Below, one piece after another: positions 7,692-15,951 of a DNA stretch of 20,990 nucleotides (its first letter is position 1; every line of letters begins with the position of its first letter). The notes under the pieces were generated by a model. That model worked only from the letters and a program-made list of their open reading frames with translations. It searched no databases and was not told the DNA's origin. The position numbers and the translations under genes are program-made. The stretch is taken from contig JADGCM010000013.1 in NCBI GenBank assembly GCA_015228995.1, positions 1 to 20,990 on the forward strand, given 5' to 3'. Source of the stretch: Magnetococcales bacterium (lineage in GTDB: Bacteria; Pseudomonadota; Magnetococcia; Magnetococcales; JADGCH01).

Positions 7692-10625
7692 ATGAATCAG
7701 GTTGCTGATGCGACGATGAGTTTGGGTGAGACCCTGTTGCAGCAGGGTAACGAACTGAAAAGCCAGCGTAAATATGCTGAGGCAATGGCGCTTTATGAGC
7801 AGGCGATTGCCGCCGAGCCGCAGCTTGCGGAGGCCCATTTCGCCCTGGCGACCATTCATCACGGCATGAACCGCCTTGACGATGCCAAGGCTTGTTATGA
7901 AAAGACCCTTGAGCACAAGCCATCCCATGTCGGGGCCTATAATAACCTCGGGGTGATCTTTGGCGGCCGTAGCAACTGGACCGAGGCAGCTGAGTGTTAT
8001 CGACGCGCCTTGCAGTACGAGCCGGAATCAGCCGAGTTGCACAACAACCTAGGGGTTTCGTTGGCCGATTTGTCGCAAAACGAGGAGTCGATGGCCTGTT
8101 ATCAGCGCGCTTTGGAGCTGAAACCGGACTATGCCGAGGCCTTTAATAACATGGGCAATCTGCTCAAGGGGCAAAATAAGCTGGCGGAGTCGGTCATAGC
8201 GTATCAGCGCTCGATTGAGATGAAACCCTCCTACCACGAGGCCTACAATAATCTTGGCACTGCCTATGCCGAAATGGGGCAGCTGCGTGATGCCATTGCC
8301 TGCTACCGCCAATCTCTTGAGATAAAGTCCGATTACATCGAAGCCCGCAACAACTTAGCCAACAATCTGCTGATGCTGGGCGAATTCGAGCCCGGTTGGC
8401 ACGAGTACCAATGGCGGCGGCTGTTGCCTAATTTTCGGGGGATGCTGCACGATCTGTTCCCGAAACCGACCTGGGACGGCACCCCGCTCAACGGCCGGCG
8501 CATCCTGCTGATTGCCGAACAAGGGTTTGGCGACGCCATCCATTTCGTCCGTTATGCTCCCCTGGTAGCGGCGCGCGGCGGTCAGGTGGTGCTGGCGTGT
8601 CAGCCAGCGCTGCAATCCCTGCTGGCCAATGTGGCCGGTGTTGCTGAGGTCGTTAATCAACGTGGTCCTTGGCCCGGTTTTCACGAATATGCACCGTTGC
8701 TCTGCTTGCCGCGCATCTTCCACCATAATACGGTTGAGACCCTGCTCAATAATGTGCCCTACATCCCGGTGGATCCCGCTTTGTTGGCCAGTTGGCGCGA
8801 TCGTATGCCGGACGCGCAGGGGCGTCTGCGGGTTGGCCTAGTGTGGTCTGGTAGTCCAACCCATGGCCGGGATAAACTGCGTTCCATTCCGTTGCAACGG
8901 TTTCAGCCGTTGTTTGAGATTCCTGGCATTGAGTTTTACAGTTTACAAATGGGGGTGGCGGCACAAGCGATCCAGCAGTTGCCGGCTGGTACCATCCATG
9001 ATTTATCGCCGGGTATTACCACTTTCGCTGACTCAGCAGCGATTTTATCACAGCTCGATCTTCTAATCAGCATCGATAGTTCTCCGGTGCATCTGAGCGG
9101 TGCTTTGGGCATTCCGACCTGGACGCTGATCACCTTTACCCCCGATTGGCGCTGGCTGTTGCAGCGTGAGGATACCCCCTGGTATCCAAGTATGCGGCTA
9201 TTTCGTCAAAGTCAGCCGGCGGTGTGGGACGATGTCCTGGAGCGGGTCACCCGTGAGCTAAAAGTAGTGGCACGAGCGTGGTCTCAAGGCAATACCAGTT
9301 TGCTGCATAACTGCTCAAAGAATCGCTTGGCAACGGTGCCGACAATAACCACGGCCATTGTCCCGGTCGCCCCCCACCCGGTCATCGACGCCCATCGTAT
9401 GCCAGCTACCACGGTCGCGACTACTGCTCCTGCCAATGCCAACCCCGTCACGGTCAGCAAAAAGCGTTTGGCCGTCTGTTGGCAGCTCAGCCAGCTGCAT
9501 GGCTGGGGGCTGTATGGCCTCAATTTAGCGTTCACGGCCATGCGGATGAACATTGAGGCGTTTTTGGTCATGGAACCAGTCGCTCTGGCGCTTAATCCAC
9601 TCCAGGCCCTGACTTTTCGTTCTGTCTTGGAGCGGTCGAAACAATATATCGAATTTCTCACCCAAAATCCGGCCAAGACCCTCTATGACCCCGATGCGGT
9701 GTCGTTGATGTCCTCGACGCAGCAGCTGGACTTCCGTACCAACCGCTTTACGGCGGGCAAGTCCATCGGCTTGACCTTTTTTGAGGATCCCGATCTCTCG
9801 CTCGATAATGTCAAACGCGCAGCCGATTTGCCGTTGATTATTGCCGGTTCTTCCTGGAATGAGCGTGTCTTGCGCCAACGTTATGGTCTGACCAATGTCC
9901 GTACCATCATTCAGGGGGTGGATACCGCCCTGTTTTATCCGTCGTCTAAAGCCAATCTATTGGCGGGAAAATTTATCATTTTTGGTGGCGGCAAGTTGGA
10001 ACATCGTAAGGGCCAGGATTTGGTGATCGCTGCCTTCCAGCGGTTTCAGGCCCGCCATGCCGATGCCTTCCTGCTGACGGCCTGGAATAACCATTGGCTC
10101 AATGCCCCCAGCATGCGGGATATGTTTATGTTCCATGGCAAATACATCAAAGATTTGCCCATCGCCAACGAGGTCAATAGCTGGTTGGGCAAATATCTGC
10201 CGGCGGGTTCATTCTATGACGTTGGTGTCGTCTCCAACCCCATGATTCCACCCCTGTTGCGTGAGGCAGATGTGGCGGTGTTGCCCAGCCGCTGCGAAGG
10301 GGGGACCAATTTAGTCGCGATGGAGTGTATGGCCATTGGTTTGCCGGTTATTCTATCCGCCAACAGTGGCCACCTCGATCTGATCGGGCCGGGGCGTTGT
10401 TACCCGCTAACCGAGCAAGGTCCGGCCATGGATCGTAGCGGTACCCGGTTATTGGAAGGCTGGGGCGAGTCGTCAGTCGAGGAGATCGTGGCGCAACTGG
10501 AAGAGGTCTACCAAAATCGTGACGAAGCCAAACGCCGTGGTTTGAATGCTCACCGCTTTATCAGCCAGCTCTCTTGGGGGCAGCAGTGCGAGCAGGTGTT
10601 AACGGCCGCGCTTGAGTCGCAATAA
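7692..10625 (+). CDS. TPR protein fused to two glycosyltransferase domains (GT9-like plus GT4)
   Basis: The 978-residue protein, counted from ATG 7692, has three parts. About seven TPR units fill residues 10-240. A GT9-like domain (about 256-525) carries LIAEQGFGDAIHFVRY, GLVWSGSPTHGRD, RSIPL, ISIDSSPVHLSGALG and the DWRWL...PWYPSMRLFRQ end. After a linker of about 60 residues rich in Ala, Thr, Val and Pro comes a GT4 glycosyltransferase (about 590-978). It begins KKRLAVCWQLSQLHGWGLYG and includes GGGKLEHRKGQDLVIAAF. It ends with the LPSRCEGGTNLVAMECMAIG donor-site motif, which has an E-x8-E spacing. Two catalytic folds on one TPR scaffold suggest sequential sugar additions or a two-step glycan priming. 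The gene starts 28 bases after its paralogue and is the last of the forward run. The next gene converges 8 bases away, with no visible terminator. Confidence 0.88.
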   Translation: MNQVADATMSLGETLLQQGNELKSQRKYAEAMALYEQAIAAEPQLAEAHFALATIHHGMNRLDDAKACYEKTLEHKPSHVGAYNNLGVIFGGRSNWTEAAECYRRALQYEPESAELHNNLGVSLADLSQNEESMACYQRALELKPDYAEAFNNMGNLLKGQNKLAESVIAYQRSIEMKPSYHEAYNNLGTAYAEMGQLRDAIACYRQSLEIKSDYIEARNNLANNLLMLGEFEPGWHEYQWRRLLPNFRGMLHDLFPKPTWDGTPLNGRRILLIAEQGFGDAIHFVRYAPLVAARGGQVVLACQPALQSLLANVAGVAEVVNQRGPWPGFHEYAPLLCLPRIFHHNTVETLLNNVPYIPVDPALLASWRDRMPDAQGRLRVGLVWSGSPTHGRDKLRSIPLQRFQPLFEIPGIEFYSLQMGVAAQAIQQLPAGTIHDLSPGITTFADSAAILSQLDLLISIDSSPVHLSGALGIPTWTLITFTPDWRWLLQREDTPWYPSMRLFRQSQPAVWDDVLERVTRELKVVARAWSQGNTSLLHNCSKNRLATVPTITTAIVPVAPHPVIDAHRMPATTVATTAPANANPVTVSKKRLAVCWQLSQLHGWGLYGLNLAFTAMRMNIEAFLVMEPVALALNPLQALTFRSVLERSKQYIEFLTQNPAKTLYDPDAVSLMSSTQQLDFRTNRFTAGKSIGLTFFEDPDLSLDNVKRAADLPLIIAGSSWNERVLRQRYGLTNVRTIIQGVDTALFYPSSKANLLAGKFIIFGGGKLEHRKGQDLVIAAFQRFQARHADAFLLTAWNNHWLNAPSMRDMFMFHGKYIKDLPIANEVNSWLGKYLPAGSFYDVGVVSNPMIPPLLREADVAVLPSRCEGGTNLVAMECMAIGLPVILSANSGHLDLIGPGRCYPLTEQGPAMDRSGTRLLEGWGESSVEEIVAQLEEVYQNRDEAKRRGLNAHRFISQLSWGQQCEQVLTAALESQ

Positions 10626-10633
10626 TCGGTTAC

Positions 10634-11725
10634 CTATTCCTCCTCCAGAGAACGGTCTTTTTTGCGCGTGCCTATCAGCTTGCGCAGTTTTTTGCGATAG
10701 GTTCTTTCATCACCGGCCTCATGTAGTCGTTTCATGTTGATGAACTCGACTCGGGTCATGTTGTCGAGCAACAACAAGCCACCCAAGCCGGTCCGTTTGA
10801 CGCGGTTGTCGTTGTTGATGAAGCGCACCCCTGGCACTTCATCGCCCAGCTCATCGTCAAGCTGCACTGCGTTGTTTGGCTTGTGACCGTGGACAACAAT
10901 ATGGATCCCTAGGCCGAGTAACAGGTTGCTCACCTTTTCGCCATTGGTCAACCCTTCGGCCGTGCATTGGGTGTAAAACTGGCTATCGTCGGAGAGATCC
11001 CCCAACATTTCCATTCCCTCACGCAGGCGAAACAGTGCCAGTTCACCCTGAAAAAAGGCCTTACGAAATCGGTCGTTGAAGTGGTTTAAGGGTACCTTTT
11101 CTTGCCATAACTGCCGCAGGCAGGTCAACAATTCCACGTTTGGGTAGCCGTGCACAAACAGGGTGTTTTGTTCAATATAGATAATATTCTGCTGGCGAAT
11201 AAAATCCAAATCAGCGGCGGTCAGGAGAATCTGTTCCGCCGATTCAAACCGGCGCAGTAGTTCCAACTCATGGTTGCCGTTGAGGATGACGACACGGCAG
11301 GTTGGAGGGGCACTTTCCTGTAGCCTCTTGAAAAAATCGAGTGTATGAGGGTTGGGATCTAATTTATTGAGCCAGTCGCCGGTATGAACCAGGGTGACGT
11401 GGCGCACATGACTACGCCAGAAGCCACGTCGATCACATAAGCCAAGCAACCACAGCGTGTAACAGACAATTTCGGTGTCGTTATCGGTGTCAGAAAAAAC
11501 CACCACCCGCAAGGCAACGGTGGACTGCTCGGTACTGTTAACCTCAGGAAACGGCTGCACCACCGGCAGCGAAGCGTTGGTCAGTAGCTGTGAGGAGGAA
11601 GCTTGGGGTTCGTCACGGGACGACTCCGGCGCTCCGGTCAGGAAACGACGAGCCGTTTTCCTCATTTTCAACCGCAGCAAATTCCATATGCCGAGTGAAA
11701 GCGGCTCGTTCGTTGTATCGGACAA
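10634..11725 (-). CDS. Calcineurin-like metallophosphatase, degenerate first motif
   Basis: Metallophosphatase-superfamily motifs occur in order: VVFSDTDND (75-83), HTGDWLNK (114-121), LNGNHELEL (148-156), VHGYP (191-195) and VVHGHKPNN (277-285). GNHE and GHxP are intact. The first motif, normally D-x-H, reads D-T-D, so a metal-binding His is replaced. The first 70 or so residues are polar and probably disordered. It may be a PPP-like protein or nucleotide phosphatase, but the substrate is unknown. The open frame begins at TTG 11725 without a good ribosome binding site. ATG 11665 (MRKTARRF) is an alternative that still keeps all motifs. It lies 9 bases after the asd stop as the last gene of the reverse operon. 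Confidence 0.75.
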   Translation of the reverse strand: MSDTTNEPLSLGIWNLLRLKMRKTARRFLTGAPESSRDEPQASSSQLLTNASLPVVQPFPEVNSTEQSTVALRVVVFSDTDNDTEIVCYTLWLLGLCDRRGFWRSHVRHVTLVHTGDWLNKLDPNPHTLDFFKRLQESAPPTCRVVILNGNHELELLRRFESAEQILLTAADLDFIRQQNIIYIEQNTLFVHGYPNVELLTCLRQLWQEKVPLNHFNDRFRKAFFQGELALFRLREGMEMLGDLSDDSQFYTQCTAEGLTNGEKVSNLLLGLGIHIVVHGHKPNNAVQLDDELGDEVPGVRFINNDNRVKRTGLGGLLLLDNMTRVEFINMKRLHEAGDERTYRKKLRKLIGTRKKDRSLEEE

Positions 11726-11734
11726 GGTGTTGCA

Positions 11735-12754
11735 CTATTTCAGATGGTCACGTATTAACAGCTCGGCGATTTGCACCGCGTTCAAGGCTGCCCCTTTGCG
11801 CAAGTTATCGGAGACAACCCAAAATTGCAACCCATTGGCAATACTTATATCTTCACGAATTCGTGATACATAAGTGGCATCTGTGCCCGATGCTTCTCGC
11901 GGCGTGATATATTTCAGGTTAGCCGGATCATCGACCACCTCAATACCAGGGGCACGTGCCAGGATAGCACGCGCTTGCGCTGCGGTCAGTTTGCGTTCAG
12001 TCTCAATGGTAATCGACTCGGAATGGCTGTTAAAAACGGGTACCCGCACGCAGGTAGGCGCTACCTTGATCTCCGCTTCCATGATTTTACGCGTTTCATG
12101 GACCATCTTCATCTCTTCTTTGGTGTAACCATTGTCCAAGAAGGTGTCAATGTGCGGGATGAGATTAAAGGCGATCTCCTTGGTAAATTTCTTGGGAGCT
12201 ACCTCAAGACCGGGGACATAGCGGGCATGGGTCTGCTCAAACAGCTCATCAATGGCTGCTTTCCCCGCTCCAGACACCGCTTGATAGGTCGATACCACTA
12301 CCCGCAAGATGGTGGCAGCATCGTGCAACGGCTTGAGCGCCACCACCATTTGGATGGTCGAGCAATTAGGGTTGGCGACGATGCGGCGATTGGTGTACTG
12401 CGCCAACGCCCCCGGGTTGACTTCTGGTACCACCAACGGGATCTGTGGATCCATACGGAAAAACGAAGTGTTATCGATCACCACACAGCCCGCCTCAGCG
12501 GCTTTGGGGGCAAAAACGCTGGAAACGGAACTACCAGGAGAAAACAGGCCAATGTCCATACCGCTAAAATCAAAAGTGGCCAACTCCTCGACCACCCGTT
12601 CCTTGCCTTTGAATGGCACCCGCACCCCCGCCGAGCGGCTGGAGGCCAACAGCCGAATATCTTTGACCGGAAAATTGCGCTCGGCCAGGATCTTGAGCAT
12701 TTCGCGACCGACATTACCGGTCGCCCCAACAACAGCCACGTTATAGGTACGCAT
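11735..12754 (-). CDS. asd: Aspartate-semialdehyde dehydrogenase
   Basis: This enzyme reduces aspartyl phosphate to aspartate semialdehyde with NADPH, feeding lysine/DAP, threonine and methionine synthesis in the cytoplasm. The N terminus has the dinucleotide loop VVGATGNVG (8-16). The catalytic cysteine is Cys131 in NPNCSTIQ, and the conserved RVPV...SHSE segment with His244 follows. At 339 residues it belongs to the shorter subgroup, unlike the enteric form of about 367 residues. A perfect AGGAGG (12765-12770) lies 10 bases before the ATG. The gene follows leuB by 23 bases, as in many proteobacterial leuCDB-asd clusters. Confidence 0.96.
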   Translation of the reverse strand: MRTYNVAVVGATGNVGREMLKILAERNFPVKDIRLLASSRSAGVRVPFKGKERVVEELATFDFSGMDIGLFSPGSSVSSVFAPKAAEAGCVVIDNTSFFRMDPQIPLVVPEVNPGALAQYTNRRIVANPNCSTIQMVVALKPLHDAATILRVVVSTYQAVSGAGKAAIDELFEQTHARYVPGLEVAPKKFTKEIAFNLIPHIDTFLDNGYTKEEMKMVHETRKIMEAEIKVAPTCVRVPVFNSHSESITIETERKLTAAQARAILARAPGIEVVDDPANLKYITPREASGTDATYVSRIREDISIANGLQFWVVSDNLRKGAALNAVQIAELLIRDHLK

Positions 12755-12777
12755 GTTCTGCTATCCTCCTGAGGTGA

Positions 12778-13854
12778 TCATTCTAATGCGGCGACAACGG
12801 CATCGCCCATTGCCGCTGTGCCCACTGTACTCATACCAGGCTGGCCAATATCAGCGGTGCGCAACCCCTGATCCAACACCCGATTGACCGCTCGTTCGAT
12901 CCGATTAGCGATTTCTGGACGTTCAAAGCTATGCCGAAACATCATCGCCAACGATAGGATGGTCGCCAGTGGGTTGGCCAAGCCACGACCAGCAATGTCG
13001 GGGGCGGAACCATGGATGGGCTCATACAGGGCGTAACGTTGTCCCAGTGAAGCCGATGGCAACATCCCAATCGAGCCGGTCAACATGCTGGCCTCATCCG
13101 ATAAAATATCGCCGAACATGTTGGTGGTCAGGATGACGTCAAACTGTTTCGGGGCCCGGATCAGTTGCATGGCGGCATTATCAACGTACATGTGCGACAG
13201 CTGCACATCCTGGTAGTGTTGCTGCTGCACCTGGGTCACCACTTGGCGCCACAATTCAGTCGCTTCTAACACATTCGCCTTATCGACAGAACAAACCTGA
13301 CGCCGACGCTGGCGGGCCACCGCAAAGGCGGAATGGGCCACCCGTTCGATCTCATCGCTGGTGTAGGTCAGGGTGTTGACCCCGCGCCGGCGACCGTCTG
13401 GTAGTTGGCTTACCCCACGCGGTTCGCCAAAGTAGATATCGGCCGTCAGTTCACGCACCACCATGAGGTCGATGCCACTGACGACCTCACTTTTTAAGGT
13501 CGAGGCATCGGCCAGCTGGGGAAATACCCGAGCTGGACGCAGATTACAATAAAGATCCAATTGCTTGCGAATGCCCAATAATCCGCGTTCTGGACGCACC
13601 GCATAATCAAGTGGCTCCCATTTCGGCCCGCCGACCGCACCGAGCAAAATGGCATCGGCGCCACGGGCTTGCGCCATTGTTGCATCGGGTAACGGCGTCC
13701 CTGTGGCATCGTAGGCGGCGCCACCAATCAGACCATATTCCAGCACCAACTCGATCTCGCGCCGCTGCTGCAGCCAGCGCAGCACCTTCTCCGCCTCAGC
13801 GGTGATCTCTGGGCCAATGCCATCCCCTGGTAACAGCAAAATCGTCTTTTTCAT
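12778..13854 (-). CDS. leuB: 3-isopropylmalate dehydrogenase
   Basis: This enzyme oxidatively decarboxylates 3-isopropylmalate with NAD in leucine synthesis. From ATG 13854 the protein is 358 residues and begins MKKTILLLPGDGIGPEI, the family N terminus. Other markers are NLRPARVFP, VVRELTADIYFGEPRG, DKANVLEAT, MYVDNAAMQLI and TTNMFGDILSDEASML, which hold the substrate and Mg/NAD residues. An upstream in-frame start at 13929 would add 25 unrelated residues overlapping leuD. The AAGGGGG site at 13864-13870 supports 13854. It is in the operon between leuD and asd. Confidence 0.96.
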   Translation of the reverse strand: MKKTILLLPGDGIGPEITAEAEKVLRWLQQRREIELVLEYGLIGGAAYDATGTPLPDATMAQARGADAILLGAVGGPKWEPLDYAVRPERGLLGIRKQLDLYCNLRPARVFPQLADASTLKSEVVSGIDLMVVRELTADIYFGEPRGVSQLPDGRRRGVNTLTYTSDEIERVAHSAFAVARQRRRQVCSVDKANVLEATELWRQVVTQVQQQHYQDVQLSHMYVDNAAMQLIRAPKQFDVILTTNMFGDILSDEASMLTGSIGMLPSASLGQRYALYEPIHGSAPDIAGRGLANPLATILSLAMMFRHSFERPEIANRIERAVNRVLDQGLRTADIGQPGMSTVGTAAMGDAVVAALE

Positions 13855-13863
13855 ATCAGGATT

Positions 13864-13870
13864 CCCCCTT
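13864..13870 (-). promoter_or_regulatory. Ribosome binding site deciding the leuB start
   Basis: On the reverse strand AAGGGGG lies 9 bases before ATG 13854, immediately after the leuD TAA (13871-13873). It selects the short leuB start over the in-frame codon inside leuD. Confidence 0.6.
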
Positions 13871-14515
13871 TTACCCTGGTAACAAGGCCCACGGGGCCTC
13901 GATGCGGCGCTGTGCTTCGTATTGCTCAATTGCTGACAAATTCTGCAACGTCAAACCAATGTCATCTAGACCATCTAACAGACAATGGCGACGAAATGGG
14001 TCAACCTGGAACGGTAGCCGTTCCCCAGATGGTGTCGTCACCAACTGGGTGACGAGGTCAATCGTCAGGTGATAGCCTACTTGCTGCTCCACTTGACGCA
14101 ACAACCCGTTGACCACATTGTGCTCCAAAGTGAGAGCCAAGATACCATTCTTAAAGCAGTTGTTGAAGAAAATATCGGCGAAACTCGGGGCAATGATGGC
14201 ACGAAAACCATAATCGAGCAAGGCCCACGGCGCATGTTCCCGACTCGAACCACAACCAAAGTTGGCCCCCGTTAGCAGGATAGCTGCCCCCTGATAACGC
14301 GGCTGGTTGAGGACAAAATCAGTATTTAGGGGCCGGTCCTGATTGGGCTTGCTCGGATCGCCACGATCCAGATAACGCCACTCATCAAACAGGTTGGGCC
14401 CGAAGCCACTGCGACGAATCGACTTCAAAAACTGTTTAGGGATAATGGCATCGGTATCGACGTTGGCCCGATCTAACGGCGCTACCAAGGCGGTCAGGCT
14501 ACGAAAAGGTTCCAT
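13871..14515 (-). CDS. leuD: 3-isopropylmalate dehydratase, small subunit
   Basis: This is the swivelling-domain subunit that pairs with LeuC to isomerise 2- to 3-isopropylmalate. Family segments are DRANVDTDAIIPKQFLK near the N terminus, GANFGCGSSREHAPWAL around the substrate loop, and APSFADIFFNNCFKNGIL. At 214 residues it is the longer bacterial leuCDB-operon form. It starts 18 bases after the leuC stop and ends 16 bases before leuB. No anomalies are seen. Confidence 0.96.
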   Translation of the reverse strand: MEPFRSLTALVAPLDRANVDTDAIIPKQFLKSIRRSGFGPNLFDEWRYLDRGDPSKPNQDRPLNTDFVLNQPRYQGAAILLTGANFGCGSSREHAPWALLDYGFRAIIAPSFADIFFNNCFKNGILALTLEHNVVNGLLRQVEQQVGYHLTIDLVTQLVTTPSGERLPFQVDPFRRHCLLDGLDDIGLTLQNLSAIEQYEAQRRIEAPWALLPG

Positions 14516-14533
14516 GGATCATCCTATCTCATC

Positions 14534-15949
14534 TCAATGCCAATGACGAATATCGACAAAGTGGCCCGCGATCGCCGCTGCGGCGGCCATAGCCGGGCTG
14601 ACCAGATGGGTGCGTCCTCCCGGTCCTTGCCGCCCTTCAAAGTTGCGATTTGAGGTGGAGGCGCACCGCTCCCCCGGGGCTAAGATGTCGTCGTTCATCG
14701 CCAAACACATCGAACAACCCGGGGCGCGCCACTCAAAACCAGCATCGATAAAAACGCGGTCTAAGCCTTCTTGTTCGGCCTGCTGTTGCACCAAACCAGA
14801 ACCCGGTACAACCATGGCCAGTTTGACCGTGGCGGCCACTCGCCGTTGGCCGATCATCTTGGCGGCACTGCGCAGGTCTTCGATCCGACCATTGGTGCAG
14901 GAACCAATAAAGACTTTGTCGATGGCAATGTTCTGGATGGGTAGACCTGGCTGCAGATCCATATAAGCCAGTGCCCGCTGCATGGAGGCACGTCGTGCGG
15001 CATCGGCCTCGTTGGCGGGATCAGGCACACAACCATCCACGGCCGCCATCATCTCCGGCGAGGTGCCCCAACTGACCTGGGGGACAATATCGGCACCATT
15101 AAATGACAACACTCGATCAAACCGCGCTTCTGGGTCTGATGACAAGGTGCGCCAGTAGCGCACCGCTTGTTGCCACGCCTCTCCTTGTGGAGCGTAAGGA
15201 CGATTCTGGAGATAGTCGATGGTTTGATCGTCCACAGCGACCATGCCCGCACGGGCACCGGCCTCAATGGCCATATTGCAGAGGGTCATCCGCCCCTCCA
15301 TGGAGAGCTGGCGGATCACCTCGCCAGCAAATTCGATCACATGCCCGGTACCCCCCGCGGTACCGATACGACCGATCAGATAGAGGACCACATCTTTGGC
15401 CTCGACCCCATCGGCCAATACGCCATCCACCTGCACCAGCATGGTGCGCGGTTTTTGTTGTAACAAGGTCTGGGTAGCCAGCACATGCTCCACCTCAGAG
15501 GTACCAATGCCAAAAGCCAAGGCCCCGAAAGCCCCATGGGTGGCGGTGTGCGAATCACCACAAACCACGGTCATGCCGGGCAGGGTTAGTCCCTGTTCTG
15601 GAGCCATGACATGGACCACTCCTTGGCGGATGTCGTCCATACCGAACAAAGTGATGCCAAATTCACGACAATTTTGCTCCAATGTTTCGACTTGAAGGCG
15701 GGCAATAGCGTCGGTGATCCCTTCAATGCCTTGCTGTCGTTGCTGGGTCGGCACATTGTGGTCTGGTACGGCAAAGGTGGCTTCAGGATGACGCAGCCGC
15801 CTTCCTGCCAACCGCAGACCTTCAAAGGCTTGCGGGCTGGTCACCTCATGGACCAAATGACGGTCGATGTAGAGCAAAGAGGTACCGTTATCATCGGTAC
15901 GGATGACATGTGCGGACCAGACCTTGTCGAAAAGTGTTTGTGCGCCCAT
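14534..15949 (-). CDS. leuC: 3-isopropylmalate dehydratase, large subunit
   Basis: This is the aconitase-family subunit carrying the catalytic [4Fe-4S] cluster. Cluster ligands are Cys351 in GSCTNGR and Cys412 and Cys415 in GCSMC. The N terminus MGAQTLFDKVW and the VVCGDSHTATHGAFGALAFG segment (128-147) are typical. At 471 residues it has normal length. Its ATG is only 2 bases after the gap-like gene's TAG stop, and the local ribosome binding site is weak (GAAGAG). Translation is therefore probably coupled to the GAPDH-like gene. Confidence 0.97.
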   Translation of the reverse strand: MGAQTLFDKVWSAHVIRTDDNGTSLLYIDRHLVHEVTSPQAFEGLRLAGRRLRHPEATFAVPDHNVPTQQRQQGIEGITDAIARLQVETLEQNCREFGITLFGMDDIRQGVVHVMAPEQGLTLPGMTVVCGDSHTATHGAFGALAFGIGTSEVEHVLATQTLLQQKPRTMLVQVDGVLADGVEAKDVVLYLIGRIGTAGGTGHVIEFAGEVIRQLSMEGRMTLCNMAIEAGARAGMVAVDDQTIDYLQNRPYAPQGEAWQQAVRYWRTLSSDPEARFDRVLSFNGADIVPQVSWGTSPEMMAAVDGCVPDPANEADAARRASMQRALAYMDLQPGLPIQNIAIDKVFIGSCTNGRIEDLRSAAKMIGQRRVAATVKLAMVVPGSGLVQQQAEQEGLDRVFIDAGFEWRAPGCSMCLAMNDDILAPGERCASTSNRNFEGRQGPGGRTHLVSPAMAAAAAIAGHFVDIRHWH

Positions 15950-15951
15950 AG

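Noticed and set aside
5432..10625. Repeated DNA across the TPR genes as a mobile or CRISPR-like array
   Set aside because: The repetition has about 102-base periodicity from 34-residue TPR units and diverges at the DNA level. There are no constant repeats with unique spacers and no terminal inverted repeats or transposase.
11975..12772. Long forward-strand open frame (265 codons) opposite asd
   Set aside because: It is the antisense shadow of asd. The asd frame has full family motifs and a perfect ribosome binding site, while the opposite frame has no recognisable family and a His/Arg-rich composition.
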